From Climacium dendroides (lineage: Eukaryota > Streptophyta > Bryopsida > Hypnales > Climaciaceae): a DNA stretch of 64,000 nucleotides. Of this stretch, positions 45,449 to 59,010 are shown piece after piece. The position numbers and the translations under genes were made by a program. The DNA is taken from positions 682,001 to 746,000 of the forward strand of contig CATNNA010000003.1 of the NCBI GenBank assembly GCA_950106755.1. Reading direction: 5' to 3'. The notes beneath the pieces are model-generated. The model was given only the letters and a program-made list of their open reading frames with translations, was not told the DNA's origin and ran no database searches. Every line of letters begins with the position of its first letter. The first letter of the stretch is position 1.

Positions 45449-46006
45449 ATGCATAGGGTATTTGACAATTATTTATGAGTGCTTGAACTTCCTTCTCAAT
45501 CACGATTATTCTTGAGAGATGAAATTAGTTAAAGTATGCTATTGATCATGAGTCACTCGGAAGTGACTATGACTACGATTCAATGATACCTAATTAAAGC
45601 AAAGGTCATCATTCAAACATTGCAATGTCCTAGCACAATGATAGTGCAACTTGAAGCCAATTATGCATCAAACAAATCATGTCTTCGAAGGACACAATGA
45701 TAGACATGTTGAATAATGGGTAAACAATTCTTATAAATCTGTGTTCTTCAAATAAAAACAATAGAATTGTAATTGTAATGAATGATTTTAATAAGTTAAT
45801 TTAGTAACTGACAATATTAAAATAGCCTTGGTCTACAAAAGTCTAATTGAAGTATATTCAAAGCTTCATATTGAACGTGAAATCATTTAGTATATTTGGA
45901 TATTGAATTTCATTGAATGAAGTTTTACTTGAAGTTCATTGGCAAAGTTATTGATTCAATCATGAAGTCTTTTTATTTACTGCAAAGTTAGACTTGTAAA
46001 AGTCTG

Positions 46007-46047
<41 letters not shown>

Positions 46048-47322
46048 TATTACCATCTTCCTATTCTTTTAGCCTACACAAAATGTTGATGTGGACTTAG
46101 TATATATCACCTAAACTTTCAACAAAATTAATGTATTAGGTACCTGAATTTCATCAAGTGTAAGAGTTTAAGGCAATTATGTATTTTATGAAAAGTAATT
46201 TTGACAATTTTGATTGACCACATTTAGAATGACCTCATGTTTTGAATTGGCAATACATTTCTTGTTTAGAGGCCCATAACCATTGTTATTAATTACTTGT
46301 TTCCAAAGTAGTGCTAAACTCTTCATAATTAGTACATACATTTTATTATTTATTGTATGAAGCCATAAATTGGTTGTATGTATGGTATACGGTTTTTCTG
46401 TAAGTTTTTTGTTGATTAGTTTTTAGTTTTGATCTTTCATTCTATTATATAAGTGACAAAAATATTTTTTCCCTATTCATCTCTAGCATGTTACTTGTAA
46501 TTGGTACACTTACAATTAGGAAGAAAATGGTATTACTAATACCAATAGAAATATTGGCTTCCTGATCATGTGCAAACCAAGGCTTTTTATTGGCTTTCTA
46601 GTGCTACATTACACTTGAAAAAATACCTTGGCTATAAATAGACAAAGAAATGGCCAAAAAACTTGGATGAAAATACAAAAAAACTTCAAATTAAGAAGAA
46701 TCTTAGATGAAATTGCAAAATCGTGGATGAAAACCAAATTATAGACATCTGATATATGCTAATGTGATATTTCTTCCCAAGATGTGGATGACTATTGAAA
46801 TTTGGAGCAGCATTGTCTATAACATTTTATATTGCCATTTTGGCAATCTTTGAAAATTAAAAAAAAAAATCTTGGTACAACCTTGTTGTATCTGGTCGAG
46901 GTGAACTACCCCCCTCATTTATTCTAGCAATGTCATTCTAAGGGTGCAAATAAAATTTTAAAACCCTACTTTGTGCTTGAATAATTTACCTACTATATCT
47001 CTCGTAGCTAATTTGAGGTCTCTAATTGCAAATATGAATTACAAATTTGCAAATTTTATCATGCACAGAAAATATAAAATTTCAAAAGAAATTAAGAGGA
47101 ACAAGCCAAAGGAAGTTACATTCTACTACCACTTGCAAATTTGTAGAGTGAAGAAGCAGGGAGCAAAGCATTTTGAAAAAGACGAAAGAGCTTTAGTCTG
47201 TCACTCAATAATCTTTGTCTTTCCAATTCTCCATGAAAGATTTAAAAATGGCAGGATTTCGAACCAACTTTTATGAGAATTCAAAAGATCCCTTACCAGT
47301 AATGTCCAACTCTTTTAGGATT
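45449..47322. other. AT-rich region, no gene seen
   Basis: Strongly AT-rich sequence unlike the CCGG-rich LTRs. It contains a (TTA)n microsatellite (46009-46048) and an A-tract near 46858. A 101-codon frame at 46971-47276 has no recognisable motif and I do not call it. This could be the insertion target around the nest. Confidence 0.6.
46009..46048. repeat. (TTA)n microsatellite
   Basis: About 13 uninterrupted TTA/ATT units. Confidence 0.9.
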
Positions 47323-48996
47323 CACTAGAAAAAAACTATGTTGCCCATGCATTTAAACTACGTTGAGAACAGCCAAACCATGTCATATGGATTTTGTTGA
47401 GATCTTTGTTTTGAATGCTGAAATTCTACGTTGGAGTGCAGTTTTCAACATAACATTTTGCGTTGGAGTGGGTATGTTTCCTACTTGCACATTCCTAGTC
47501 ACAATTTTGCTTCAGTCATATTTTGCAATCATAATTTTTTGTCAGTCATATTCTTCGATCATATTTTTTTGTCAGTCATATTTTCCAATCATATTCTTCA
47601 GTTATATTTTTTTGTCAGTCATATTTTCCAGTCATATTTTTCAACCAGTCATATTTTTTGTCAATCACATTTTTCAATCATATTTTTTTGCCAATCATTT
47701 TTTGCCACCATTTTTTTAGGGTTTTGAAAACCCTAGCCGCCACTTCTTTAAAGTTTTAAAACCCTAGCCACCACTTCTTTGAACTCTTCTTCCATGCCTT
47801 ATGTTGTTTTTTATCTTTTAATTCTTGTTGCTTCTTGATTTTGCTTCTTAATTGTTGCTTTTTGTTGCTCATTAGTTCATAGTTTAACTCTTAATTCTTC
47901 TTGCTCTTTAGTTCATGCTTTTTATTTCTTATTGCATCAACTTTTTTTTGTCTTGCATTTTATCTCTTATTTCTTTTTGCTCTTTAGTTCATACTTCTTG
48001 TTTCTTTTTGTTGCATCAAAACTCTTTTTTCTTCTTGACTTTTAGTTTTTGCTTTTAGTTTTCTTGTGGTTGCATTTTAATTCTTATTTCTTGTTGTTTC
48101 TTGTTGCCTCTTAGTTGTAGCTCCTTGTAGCATCTTAACTCTTGCTTATTGTTATTTCTTAACACTTACTATTTTTTCTTTTTTTTCCACTTCATTATCA
48201 TTGTTATTCTTCTTACTTTAAACTTGTACTACATATTTTATATTGTTGTAAATTTTTGAAGGTTGAGCTTTATTGTTCATTCACAAAAAATTAACCTTTT
48301 ATTTCTTTAATTGTATGTATGCAGATATGATAAGCTGGAATAAAGTTGTTGGAAGTTACTTACAACTCAATAAAACTATCTTTCACTACGGTGAGTCATA
48401 TTTCACACCAACCAAATATATGACTCATTGTAGTTATATTCCATATCAACCAAACATATGACTCACTGTAGTCATATTCTATGTTATCAAAAAAGGTAAC
48501 TCACCACAGTTACATTCTAAATCAACAAAAAATATGACTCACCGTAGTTATATTCCGTGTCATAAAAAAATATGACTCATCGCAATTATATTCTACATCA
48601 CTATAAAATATGACTCACCATAGTCATATTTCACATCACTGTAAAATATAATTCACTACAATTATATTACATGTCATCAAAAAATATGATTCACCACAGT
48701 CATATTCCACGTAGGATTTTTTCATTTGCCCAGACAACTCAAGAAAAAGTCAAGCCCCCCCTAGGATAGTTAACGTATACACCACCTTGGCATATTATAG
48801 CTAAATATGGGTATTTATATCCCTCAATTCATATGACTGCCAATATGACTGATGTTTGAAGCAACTGCTTCTAAAATACTAGAGTCAGTCATATTCCGAG
48901 TCATTTACAAAGATTTCTGCGTGAATCATATTTTTTGATTTTACGACTCACTGCAATCATATTTTGCAGTCATAAAACACTGCTTTTATTGTAGTG
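47323..48996. mobile_element. Non-autonomous CACTA transposon (family II, copy 1)
   Basis: The right end TTTTATTGTAGTG, read inward as CACTACAATAAAAGCAGTG, is nearly identical to the left end of the large CACTA at 55890, and the adjoining 300 bp also match. The left end is CACTAGAAAAAAACTATG, a weaker match. The flanks ATT/TTT give a 3-bp duplication with one mismatch. Subterminal arrays of AGTCATATT/AATATGACT lie at 47510-47700 and 48360-48965; the middle is pyrimidine-rich. No transposase. Confidence 0.7.
48360..48965. repeat. Subterminal repeat array of CACTA II-1
   Basis: Imperfect units of about 35-45 bp with TATGACTCA and AGTCATATT in both orientations, separated by CATCAAAAAA-type spacers. 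In En/Spm-type elements such arrays bind the TNPA protein; that role is inferred here. Confidence 0.7.
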
Positions 48997-50793
48997 TTTG
49001 TTACTTAAAGAATTTTTTATTTAATAAAAAGATGTGTGTATAAATGTTAACTACATATCCATGCAATGGAATAAAAATAATTCATCACCAATTGTATTCT
49101 ATAAAATATTATAGAAAACCATGAAAGTTGCCTTAAAAAATTCACCAAAAATGGAATTTTAATTTTTACATGTTGAAATTTGGTATGATTGTTTGAAATT
49201 GTATAAGAATTGGGTTTTAATATACAAGACAAAAAATTCCAATCTTTCCAATACTATGCACAACAAAAAATGAAGTGGCTCACATTGGCAATTTGTAAAT
49301 GAACTAGACCCAACTGTACTTTATTGTCAATTTTGTTCTAAACTAATTTAAAATATAATAGAATAATACCATATATTGGAATTTTCAACAAATATAACAA
49401 GACATAATTGAGTAGTGTAAAATATACCTAAATCAATTTGGACAACTATGTAGGCGGCTTGATTTATATAACAAGCTATTGTTGTTTTTAAGAAAAAATT
49501 CACAGGTAGATGTTCGGTTGCTTAGACAAGTCAATTGGTTTGGAGGATTTGACCAATGAAAATGTAGCATATGAAAGGATTAAATTTGCATGTATAGAGT
49601 ATTTTCTCTTTAGAAATGAACATCTTTGATACAATTTCCACTTCTTTGGATTATTCTATTTTTCCACATTAGGTCTTTTGCACGGCCTTTTTGAATTTTG
49701 ATCAATGGTTTTCTATTGTTGAAATCTGTCACATTATTATTCAATTGACATTTCATTTTACACTCTTCAATAAATGGATTTGAAGATGTTAGAAGATGAA
49801 GGTCATTTGCTTATGTTTAGAAGGCCTAAACATTTTAAAATTTGTCACTATGTAAGTCCCGGAAAACCCGAACTCAAAAGAGTGTTGCGCCTTTACGAAC
49901 CTCGGAAGCCTTGCCCACTTCTACTGCTACAATCTATTGGGAGCGCAATGTGAAGATCGAGGAGAACCTCTGGAGGTGAGCCTCCCCTCAGGAAGAAGTT
50001 GCAGATGGAAGCACGCACGACATCAGAAGAAACCCGCGTGAGAAAGAGAGGTCGGGGAAACAAGGCACTAAGAGGAAAGTGGAACCTATCTGGGGGAGCC
50101 ACATGGCACTCCGACCGTCGCCATAATCACCACTACTGTACACTATAGCCCGAAAACGGATGTTTGGATTAGAACTCTGTGGGAGCGTGATGAATGATTC
50201 CTGATGCCGACACGGAAACCCATGATTAAAATGGACTTCCTTATTTTCATTCATAGGAATTTTTTTGCCCACTTCCTCGGTTACAATCTTCAAGGATTGT
50301 GGATAGTGCTCAGAAATATGTAAAATGAGTAATAAAAAAATGACCGAAAAGAAGGAAATGTTTCCATGGTGAAATGAATTGGAATATCATTGAAAGATTG
50401 TTTCAATTGAACCCCAAACCCTTGAATCGTAGTGCCAAATGGGTTGGATCATTGGATGGGGTTGGCGGTGTTTCGGGTTGAGGGTTTCGTTGGTGTTTTG
50501 TGTTTCGATTGCGAGTTTATGAATCGTGCAGCCTTCGGAATTTGTAATCGAGTTTTGATGGTTTTACATACTCAATTATGTGAGCCTCCAACATAGATGG
50601 TATTCAATTTACATTTGCATCACTATCATTTGCTAGTTCCGAAAGTACTCCGAAGTCAAGAAACGGACCATGAATTGGGCATGGGATCCTTCACCCTAAT
50701 CCCTTTTTAATACAACACATGAAATCCTTCTGTATATAGTACATGAGAATAAGAGAGCATACTGTAAAGTCAATAAACAGCTTAATTCTATAC
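48997..50793. other. Mostly AT-rich region, no gene recognised
   Basis: AT-rich to about 49855, then a GC-richer stretch beginning TAAGTCCCGGAAAACCCG that may be the border of another insertion. Frames at 49893-50293 have no recognisable motif. Confidence 0.45.
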
Positions 50794-51940
50794 TCAGAGT
50801 TTCAACTGAATGGCTTTATGCGCACTCATACTAGTCTGAACATGGAATCGCTTCATGCGTTGATCGGACACGAGTTCGCTTGAAGCCATTCCATCAACCC
50901 CACAGACATTCACTCCATACATCTCTCGCATATCCTCATCAACTTCGTCATCGTTTTGTTGAGGCTCTTCTTTGAAAGCAGCCTCAGCTATGTTCTTTGC
51001 AGTCTAATCAAGTTCAACCAACACATTATATAAGTATTCGCTCATATACATAATAGCTACCAATTGAAAAGTAAGAATTTTAGAACTAATGAGCACTGAC
51101 ACCCAAGCGTCTCGGTTACCAACCTCGTGCCTTAATATTTTATTATGGTCTAGGTGACAGGACTAGAAGTCATAGCCACAAACGGGTGATGATGATATAA
51201 GAAGTGTATTTCATACGATAATGGATGAATTTGGAATAACTATAAGCATATACCTGATAAGCCTCAGGATGAATGCGAGTATCATCAAGTGAATCCAAAT
51301 GTTGCATCCCTGAAGTAGCTTGTCCGATATGCCTCGAACTCGAATGAAATCGGCAGAGTGAATGAAAACTTGCTTGTCCATAACCCATGCACTAGCATAA
51401 AGATGTTTTCAAGTCCCCACATGCCCGGCACTTTGACAACCCCGACTTTTCGAGAGCCAAGTCCGGCAACAAATTCAAGAGGGCCCTAAATCCAATCATG
51501 TGAAGCTTCCAGTTTAATATCAATGCCAACCCGAACATACCAGGGCATGCAACAAGTCTGACCTGAGTAAAGGGGGTGAACGTGGATGAACATGGGATGA
51601 TTGTGAAGGATCGGTACAACTATCGGGTTTAATGAATGATGAGCACTTCTACTCATCCCATCCCGAGAAAGATGTCTCAGGGACCTCGCAAGCACAGTGA
51701 TGATACAATTGATGTCTCAAGCCTATTGCAAAATATGACACAAGTAATTCACACCAAAAAGGAAAAAACAAATTGTAAGAGGAAGAGACGATGCCCACCT
51801 AATTAACCAAGGTAACCGTCACACGCTCTTCTATGGCTTCCTATAATTCTTCATTTGTTTGCCTCATGCATTGGGTGCAACCTCATCGAGAGAATTTCAT
51901 GAAGTGCTTCCTAGAACGATGACGAAGAGCTATTATAATG
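50794..51940 (-). pseudogene. SPT6: SPT6-like transcription elongation factor fragment
   Basis: SPT6 is a histone chaperone and elongation factor bound to RNA polymerase II. On the minus strand several exons of its central part are readable: EILSMRLHPMHEAN and EAIEERVTVTLVN (51920-51790); VGIDIKLEASHDW and GPLEFVAGLGSRKVG (51530-51440), the helix-hairpin-helix region; VHGL and FIHSADFIRVRG (about 51390-51330); then LDSLDDTRIHPEAYQ (to 51258) with the donor CAG/GTATAT. After an acceptor TTGATTAG comes TAKNIAEAAFKEEPQQNDDE, ending at a stop near 50794. Stops (TAG in SHDWI-stop-GPLEF) and frameshifts occur within exons. N-terminal and SH2 regions are not seen. It retains introns, so it is a DNA-level fragment, not a retrocopy. 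Identification is by recalled motifs. Confidence 0.7.
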
Positions 51941-54192
51941 AACCTAACCCCTCATAATCGTAAGTAACAACATTTTAGATTGAGGTAGGAAAGCAGATAA
52001 TAAAGAGTCTGATGAGAAGCGGTTTTAGGTACTGGTCTTTGGAGAACCCTAAACCTCGGCATGGCCAATTCACTAGAAAATCAACTTCTTGGCTAATAAG
52101 AAGAGGATGGGATTCACCAATGCGCATCAAACTCCACTACCCGAAAAGTAGATGGCGCAAGGGGGACAGAATAGGAGAAAAGTGCTTAAACCTTCATCAC
52201 ACCTTTCATCCTGATCAGTAGCCTTCTCAGGAACAAATGGAGCAACGGAAACTCTATTCCATAGCTGCGAACCGCACTGCGATGAAAGTCACTGCTTCGC
52301 CCTTCCGGTTAGCAACACTCGGGCCTCTTTTTCCAAACACCTACTGCCTAGTCGACGATAACTACAACTACTCGTACTCCACCTTCTGGCCTCCTTAAGG
52401 TGATGGACCTAGCAATTCCAACATTTTGTGTTATTGAATAACTTTAAAAAATGTATTATCATCCTAAAAAAATGTGACCAAAAGGAAATAGGGCATCTCC
52501 AAGTTATAGGAGCAAACAGTGAGGGTGCCTCCATGAACATCAGAATGGTCAAAGAAATTTAACTGCCCACCACGGCACACCACATTACAGAACTTTGGAA
52601 GACTGCATGATTAGATAATGCGTTAGCACATGGACAGCGTACCTCTCTGATCTCCAGCGTGTGTTTGCATCTGAAGGAAAAAAATGGTTACCTAGAACCT
52701 AAACATGACCAGAAGACGTTCAAAATCTATCTCACATGGTGGGTTTTGTATTGCCAAATCGAGCTCCAAATACTCTCACAAAGTCCACACGTGAAAAAAA
52801 CAAAACAAGACAGAGCATAGAACCCACTGGAAATTAGTATCACAATGACACTAGTCTTTTAGCTAGAAAAAGGAGTGCGCAGCAGTAGAAATTATAGCTT
52901 CCTTCACAACTTTGTGAAGATGGTAAATCTTGAGAACGAGGTCTTTGTGCCTACTTGTTGACTTTTCCTATTTCGACTTCCATCTGTTGTAGCTTCATTT
53001 CCTGATTTCATTTGCTCTGTTGGGTCTCTCTTCTGTCTCATAATCAGCTTGAGGTTCCTGCAAGTGTCTCTAGGTCAATTTGGAGCCCCTACCTAATCGA
53101 AGTACCAGGAATAACATTCGAAGTGAAGGTTGCTTTCACAGTTCAGATGATATCAGAAGAAAACAAGCAGGATCGTCACTACAATCATACTTGTTGCGAT
53201 CAAGATTGAATTGGAAACCAAGTCACGTAGACTCGAAAGCAATTGAAGATACGATGAAAATAACAAAAAACATTGCTTCCAGATTATGTAATCCACATGT
53301 TCTGCTGAATGCAAGAGAATGGAAAAGAAAACGGTACCTGGCAAATCCTCGCGTCGGACCTAATTGACTACTTATGAGTGAGTGGAATTGCGCTGATGGA
53401 AAACGATTGTGGCGATGTATGTCCAAGACTAAACCCTGAAAATCAATCAATTATAGGCAAATTTCAGTGTATCACACAAACAGAGTCAAATTTTGAGAAA
53501 TTATAACAATTTTGGAGAGACAGATCTCAAAAGTCAAAACTGAAATCCCCATCTATTTTGTAAGAAATCCGTCTCCCATCTCTCGAGTTTTGCTACTTCT
53601 TCAGAGGTCGGCCATAGCATTTAGCAATAGCATGTTGCATGAAGTGAGGTCACGCCTTGAACATGCCGTTCTGGGTCTCAGCCCTGACATTGTAGACCCA
53701 GCTGGACCCAGCTACACCGAGAGAGAGCTTGTCTGTACCGTAGACAAGGCCGAAGCCCTAATCTGTAGGATTTGAAGATGGCCCGAACACACACACACAC
53801 CCTTACAAAAAAAAGAACTGAACCCACACGCATGCACACGCCCAATGACCTCCACCGAGCCAACCTTGAACCCACTCTAGATACTCTAGGAAGAAATCAA
53901 ACAGGAAGAACAGCTAAACTTGCATGACATTCGGACCCTACAGAGGGAAGACATAACTCAATATTCTCAATATAGGACACCATATTGAAAGAAACCAATT
54001 CCATCAAACACACGGTCATTCGCTCCATCTACAAGTTTGATTTGAGCAGGTACAACACACCCAATGCTTATGAAAAGTACACAACTACTATTACCGATGG
54101 AGACAAATTATCACAAAAAGAAATGTTTATTTACAATGTCCGACGTTTACATAGCCCCCCCTGCTGGAGCTTTCGACTAAAACCGTCAGGAA
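51941..54192. other. No gene recognised
   Basis: Mixed-composition DNA between the SPT6-like fragment and the coiled-coil pseudogene. Short frames (for example 53012-53367 and 53512-53775) have no recognisable motif. A short (CA)n run lies near 53785-53802. Some of this may be further eroded SPT6 introns/exons. Confidence 0.4.
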
Positions 54193-55889
54193 TCAGCGTC
54201 GCTGCTTAGATGCATTTTGACCTTCAATGGATCGGTGTTCCCACTCTTGGGCTTGCTTCAAGCATTTGAACAGGTGGTCATCCGCTTTAAGCGCAATAAA
54301 ATTATGACGTGCTTGATGAGCTAAAAAGCGTTGGCAATTCGGGTAAAAATTAGTCTGCTCGTCCACCAAGGAATGATGCACCCCAGCAATGAAATTGGAA
54401 ATCGCCATAGCTTCAAGCAAATAGGTAAATCTGGAACTACTGTACTGCAACCGCATGAAAAGCCAAAACTCCTTTCTGCCGGCATCAAACACGTTCATGT
54501 CCAGAGTCACCCAAAAGTTCTAACACTAGTGTGCCAGGATTGCTGAAAATACCGCTGCTCTGAAGCAAACTGGATCATAATGACTCCGATGCTGCTTAAA
54601 GAACCTGGTATAAGCTACCGCGCATTCATCGAGAGAATAGAATGGTCTAGGAATTTGCGGCCAATTGTACTCCACGTTGTCGATTGTGGCCCTAGGATCC
54701 CACCGATAACGTCACTGACATGGACAAAATCTTGGATCACGCACTACAGCCGGAGGAGGATGGAGGGTCCATGTCGTATCTGCTGCATCACTCCTCAACC
54801 GCATCACCTTGTCTGGTGGTAAATCCAGCTTTCTCGCCATGCCAAAATCCTGCAACATCCACTCGTTGGCCTTCTAGCTGATGAAGGGAGGTTCGCTGAA
54901 GCGATCAAACAAAGCCTCGTAGGAGCCCAAGTAAGTATTGTCGCCTAGCGCTTCATCAGCATGTCCAGCTCGAAGCTCGGCTACCCTTCGATCTTGGACT
55001 ACACGTTCCGCTTGAAGCGCTTGCTCCTTTTCTGCTAAAAGGGTGTTCCTGTCCTTGTTCTCTCTTCAAAGTATATGAATTTGATCCTCCTGGGTTTTCA
55101 CTGTTAACTCCAACGCTTCGAGACGTTTCTTCAGCCGAACACATTCTTCGTCCTTGACTTGAAGTTGTTCGTCACTACACCCTCCACCTTTTGCATACTT
55201 TTGAAGCTCTTCGGTTTCCTCTCGATTCTTCAGCAATGTCTCCTCCAACTGTGCAATACGTGTGTTCCAGACAATCAAATCAGACGCTGAAGCGTCCCTT
55301 GAACTGTTCAGTTACACCCGCTATAATTTCTTGGACCCAACGGGAAGGAGGGGGTCGCACTGGAGCTTATCGGAGTTCGGTCCTTTTCTTCTTGCGCGAT
55401 GGTTCCCTAGCTTGAGCGCCGAAGGGTTCCGCTTGGGGTGGATTGGAAGTCAAGTTCTTCCGCTTCAAGCGATTCATTTCCTTCTCCGAGACTGGTCCTT
55501 TCTTCCTTAAAGGTGGGACAGGCGAAGCAATCGCTGTATCAAGCGGAACAGTGAAGTTATACTTGTAGCTCATCTCCCACAACATTGTAAGAATGTGCTT
55601 CACGGACTTATCTCCGAGTGAGCCCGCCTTCATTTCTCGTAAAGATCTCTTCAGGTGGTGGATGAATAGTACACTCCAATCCAACCTAATTCCCTCCAAA
55701 GCCGCAACCGCCATACGAATTGTAGTCATCGGCAACTCTGTGGGAAATTCCTCGAAACAAATGTATCGGTTGACAAAAGAAAACCATGCATTCTAGGGCT
55801 CCACGGCTTCCACATACTCCCACCTTTGAGTTAGTGGGTCATAAGCCTCCTCCTTACCCCCCGGAAAAATGTCCTTCCACACCTTCTTG
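54193..55889 (-). pseudogene. Transposon-associated coiled-coil protein (family E remnant)
   Basis: On the minus strand, from the CACTA junction at 55889: KKVWKDIFPGGKEEAYDPLT; after a stop, NAWFSFVNRYICFEEFP and AVAALEGIRLDWSVLFIHHL (55735-55640); a basic patch (REPSRKKKRTELR); a coiled coil (55278-55000) with LAEKEQALQAERVVQD; LGSYEALFDRF; LPPDKVMRL; and a C-terminal helical region MRLQYSSSRFTYLLEAMAIS to 54193. The spacing of a G-x-x-x-DW core, basic patch and coiled coil resembles the family A and D LTR proteins, but KARLFE and IDLT were not found. Frameshifts (one near 55060) and several stops are present. The N-terminus is cut off by the CACTA insertion. Confidence 0.55.
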
Positions 55890-55897
55890 CACTACAA

Positions 55898-56680
55898 CTA
55901 AAGCAGTGTTTTATGACTACAAAATATGACTGCAAGCAGTCGTAAAATCAAAAAATATGACTCACGCAAAAATCACTGTAGATGATTCGGAATATGACTT
56001 ACTCCAGTCGTTTAGAAGTAGTCGCTTCAGACATCAGTCATATTGGCAGTCATATGGGTTGAGGGGTATAAATACCCATTTTTAGCCATAGTATGCCACC
56101 TAGGCGTATACTTTGACTATCCTAGGTGGGTTTTGACTTTTTCTTGGGTTACCCGGGCAAATAAAAAAATCCTACGTGGAATACGACTGGGTAGAGTCAT
56201 ATTTTTTGATGACGTGGAATATGACTACAGTGAGTCATATTTTGCAGTAACATGGAATATGATTGCGATTAGTCATATTTTGCAGTGATGTGGAATATGA
56301 CTGCGGCGAGTCATATTTTGCAGTAATGTGGAATATGACTACTAAGTCATATTTTTTGATGAAATGGAATATGACTATGGTGAGTCATATTTTGCAGTAA
56401 CATGGAATATGACTACGATGAGTCATATTTTGTAGTGACGTGGAATATGACTGCGGTCAGTCATATTTTGCAGTGAGGTGAAATATGACTAGTGAGTCGT
56501 ATTTTTTAGTGACATAAAAAAATGACTGCAATGAGTCATTTTTTTTATTATATCGAATATAACCAGGATGAGTCATATTTTGCAGTGATGTACAATATGA
56601 CTACGTTCAGTCATATTTTTGATGACATGCAATATGACTACAATGAGTCATATTCCATGTTATTGTGCTTAGTTATATTT
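55898..56680. repeat. Subterminal TGAGTCATATT array of CACTA II-2
   Basis: About twenty near-regular units such as GTGGAATATGACT and GTGAGTCATATTTTGCAGT, in both orientations, spaced roughly 35-45 bp. The palindrome-like GGGTATAAATACCC near 56064 could be a promoter. TGAGTCA is the same core as the GCN4/AP-1-type bZIP site. Confidence 0.8.
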
Positions 56681-58639
56681 TTTTAGAAGTATTCACATGT
56701 ATTTCGAAGTACAAATTTCAAAAGCGATAAAGCAGTTCTACGCTACCTAAGCTTACTTGGTGGATTATTCATTCATGTTTTTCATTGCTATGAGTGACTT
56801 CCACTAATAGTCTCTATAATTAGAAATCATATTATCTTCCAAACAAAGAAAACCAAATTCACACTTTAATATCATATCCTAAACATGTCTTTGTAACTTC
56901 TCAAATCACAAAACATGGATATACATTCCAGAATGCACTTCAATGACATTTATTACTGAACTTCAAAACACATATGAAAAAAATCACACTAAGAACACAT
57001 AAACACACACCTCACTTTATACTGGAGTGAGCAATCCACTACTGCATACCTTCACTCATTCGTTTAAAGGAGCCAACGCTTCAATGGGCCACTTTGTCAC
57101 AGACTTCATAGCATCACCTACATGCACTATAGGAGGGTCGTCGCTGTTGTTTGCCTCATATAGAAGAACCATCTCCGATCCGGGAACCACATATGTTATG
57201 CTTATAGACACATTGCCCTCTTCAATGAGCCGTCTATGAAGTGAACCTCTTGCAACATTCACTATGATTCCATGTGCAATTACATTGTCTTCTGTCTTGT
57301 TGTCATCGTCCACATCGAACACCTTCACTTTCGACCCTACAACCAAAGAGATAGGACTTTCATTCTTTGAGGTTCGAGAACCTTGCAGCGATTTCTTCCC
57401 ACCTTGTGCATCCTGCATTTACATTTACAATGGTTGTAGATATTAAGTAAACAAACGATGGAGCTTCACTTTCACTTTTGTAATTGAAAGGCAAACAATA
57501 TATTAAAAAATACATACCTGGGGCAATGGATTCTGTAACTGACTGATTGCTTTGTCCAAGAACATCACACAATATTCAATGCCGAAAGGATTTTGACTAA
57601 AAACTTCAAAGGGTCCTTTCATGTTCTTTAGGAAGTTGTCTTCTGAAGCTAAAGGATCCCATGCAGCAATGTGTAATACATTTGTACCAGGTGACTTAGA
57701 GGTAGCTGTGGAATCCCAATCCACTTGAAGTACCCTAGCCGATCTATGGGTTGGATCTGGTATCATGTCAAATAAATCATGCAAGTCTCTTTTTCCACCA
57801 CCAATTTCCTTTCCCTATAAAAAACACCACTTCATGGGTGTCCCCTGAGCTAGGAATCGAGCCACTTCTTGTAGAAGCGCCTCTCCAATTGGAGCCCATA
57901 TCCCCACATCAAATCGATAGTGGAGCATTGTCACAAAAGCTGCACAGTCTTCCCTTTTCTTAATTTTGACTTTGAGCTCTCTCTCATAATGGATCGTACC
58001 ACCTAACCCCCACTCTTTTCCATCATGCAATGGTCAGATGTCACATAGATAACCCAAGACATTCAACACAAGTACCTTTCTTCGTAAATCATCCGAAACT
58101 CTCACCGGTGGAAACTTCAGTTTCCCTGAAATATTCTTTTTCTTTGAAGGTTTTCCAACCTTTGCGGCCCTCATTGGCCCCCTCCTTTTGGTAGGCTCTT
58201 CTTCCATTAATTTGGAATCGAATTCCAAATGTTGTTCTCTAGAGCCTCTTGCTCCAATCTACATGCACATTAACAATTTAGTATTCAATGTCATGGTATT
58301 ATAACAATTATAAATTCAACACATACAACAACAAAATATCACTTATGAAACATAAATACATACGACTCAGAAACACTTTTGAGACCTCAAATTAAAGTAA
58401 AACATCCACTATTATACACTTGGAATAATAGTGCCACTTTATTTAAATGATGAAAAATTATTGACCCCGACAACATGCGACAAAATATACTTCATGGTAC
58501 GACTTCACATAATGAGAAATACGAATACTCCTTTTCATACACTTTGTACAACAAAAGGATCTTCTTAGACCAAAACAAGAAATTACTATCCCTCTAAATA
58601 GAAATGGATACAAATAATCAAAGGTTAACAAAGCTACAT

Positions 58640-59010
58640 ACAAAAACGTATGGCAAATACATCTGACAAAAACATTAATATGACTCCCCACATAATACAA
58701 AATTACTTTCTACAAAATTTAGTCGTCATTACATATATATTTAAAAATACAGCTTCCACTAGTTATATATTAAAAAATATTACTGCCATTTACTCTAAAA
58801 TATATAATATGACTGACAATTGTTATATACTATAGAATATGACTAGCATTAGTGATGTACAACAGTATATGACTGCCAACAGTCACATTTTGCGTAATAT
58901 GACTGACACCAGTCATGTACTAAAGATTACCACTATGGTCAGTCACATCATGCAAATAATGACTACAATTAGTCACATAATAGAGATTATGACCACCAGC
59001 ACTTGTTTTC
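58640..59010. repeat. AT-rich TATGACT/AGTCACAT repeats in an intron
   Basis: Degenerate units of about 45 bp with ATATGACTG and AGTCACAT motifs in the intron between TNPA-like exons 5 and 6, related to the subterminal motif. Confidence 0.55.

Noticed and set aside
46971..47276. 101-codon ORF in AT-rich DNA
   Set aside because: It has no recognisable motif, no start context and no splice or promoter signals that I can support.
47323..55895. One large CACTA spanning 48978-55910 that captured SPT6
   Set aside because: The terminus at 48996 faces left and the one at 55890 faces right, so the DNA between them is outside both elements.
55898..56680. CRISPR-like regular repeats
   Set aside because: Units are degenerate, in both orientations, without unique spacers, and lie at the end of a CACTA transposon in a plant genome.
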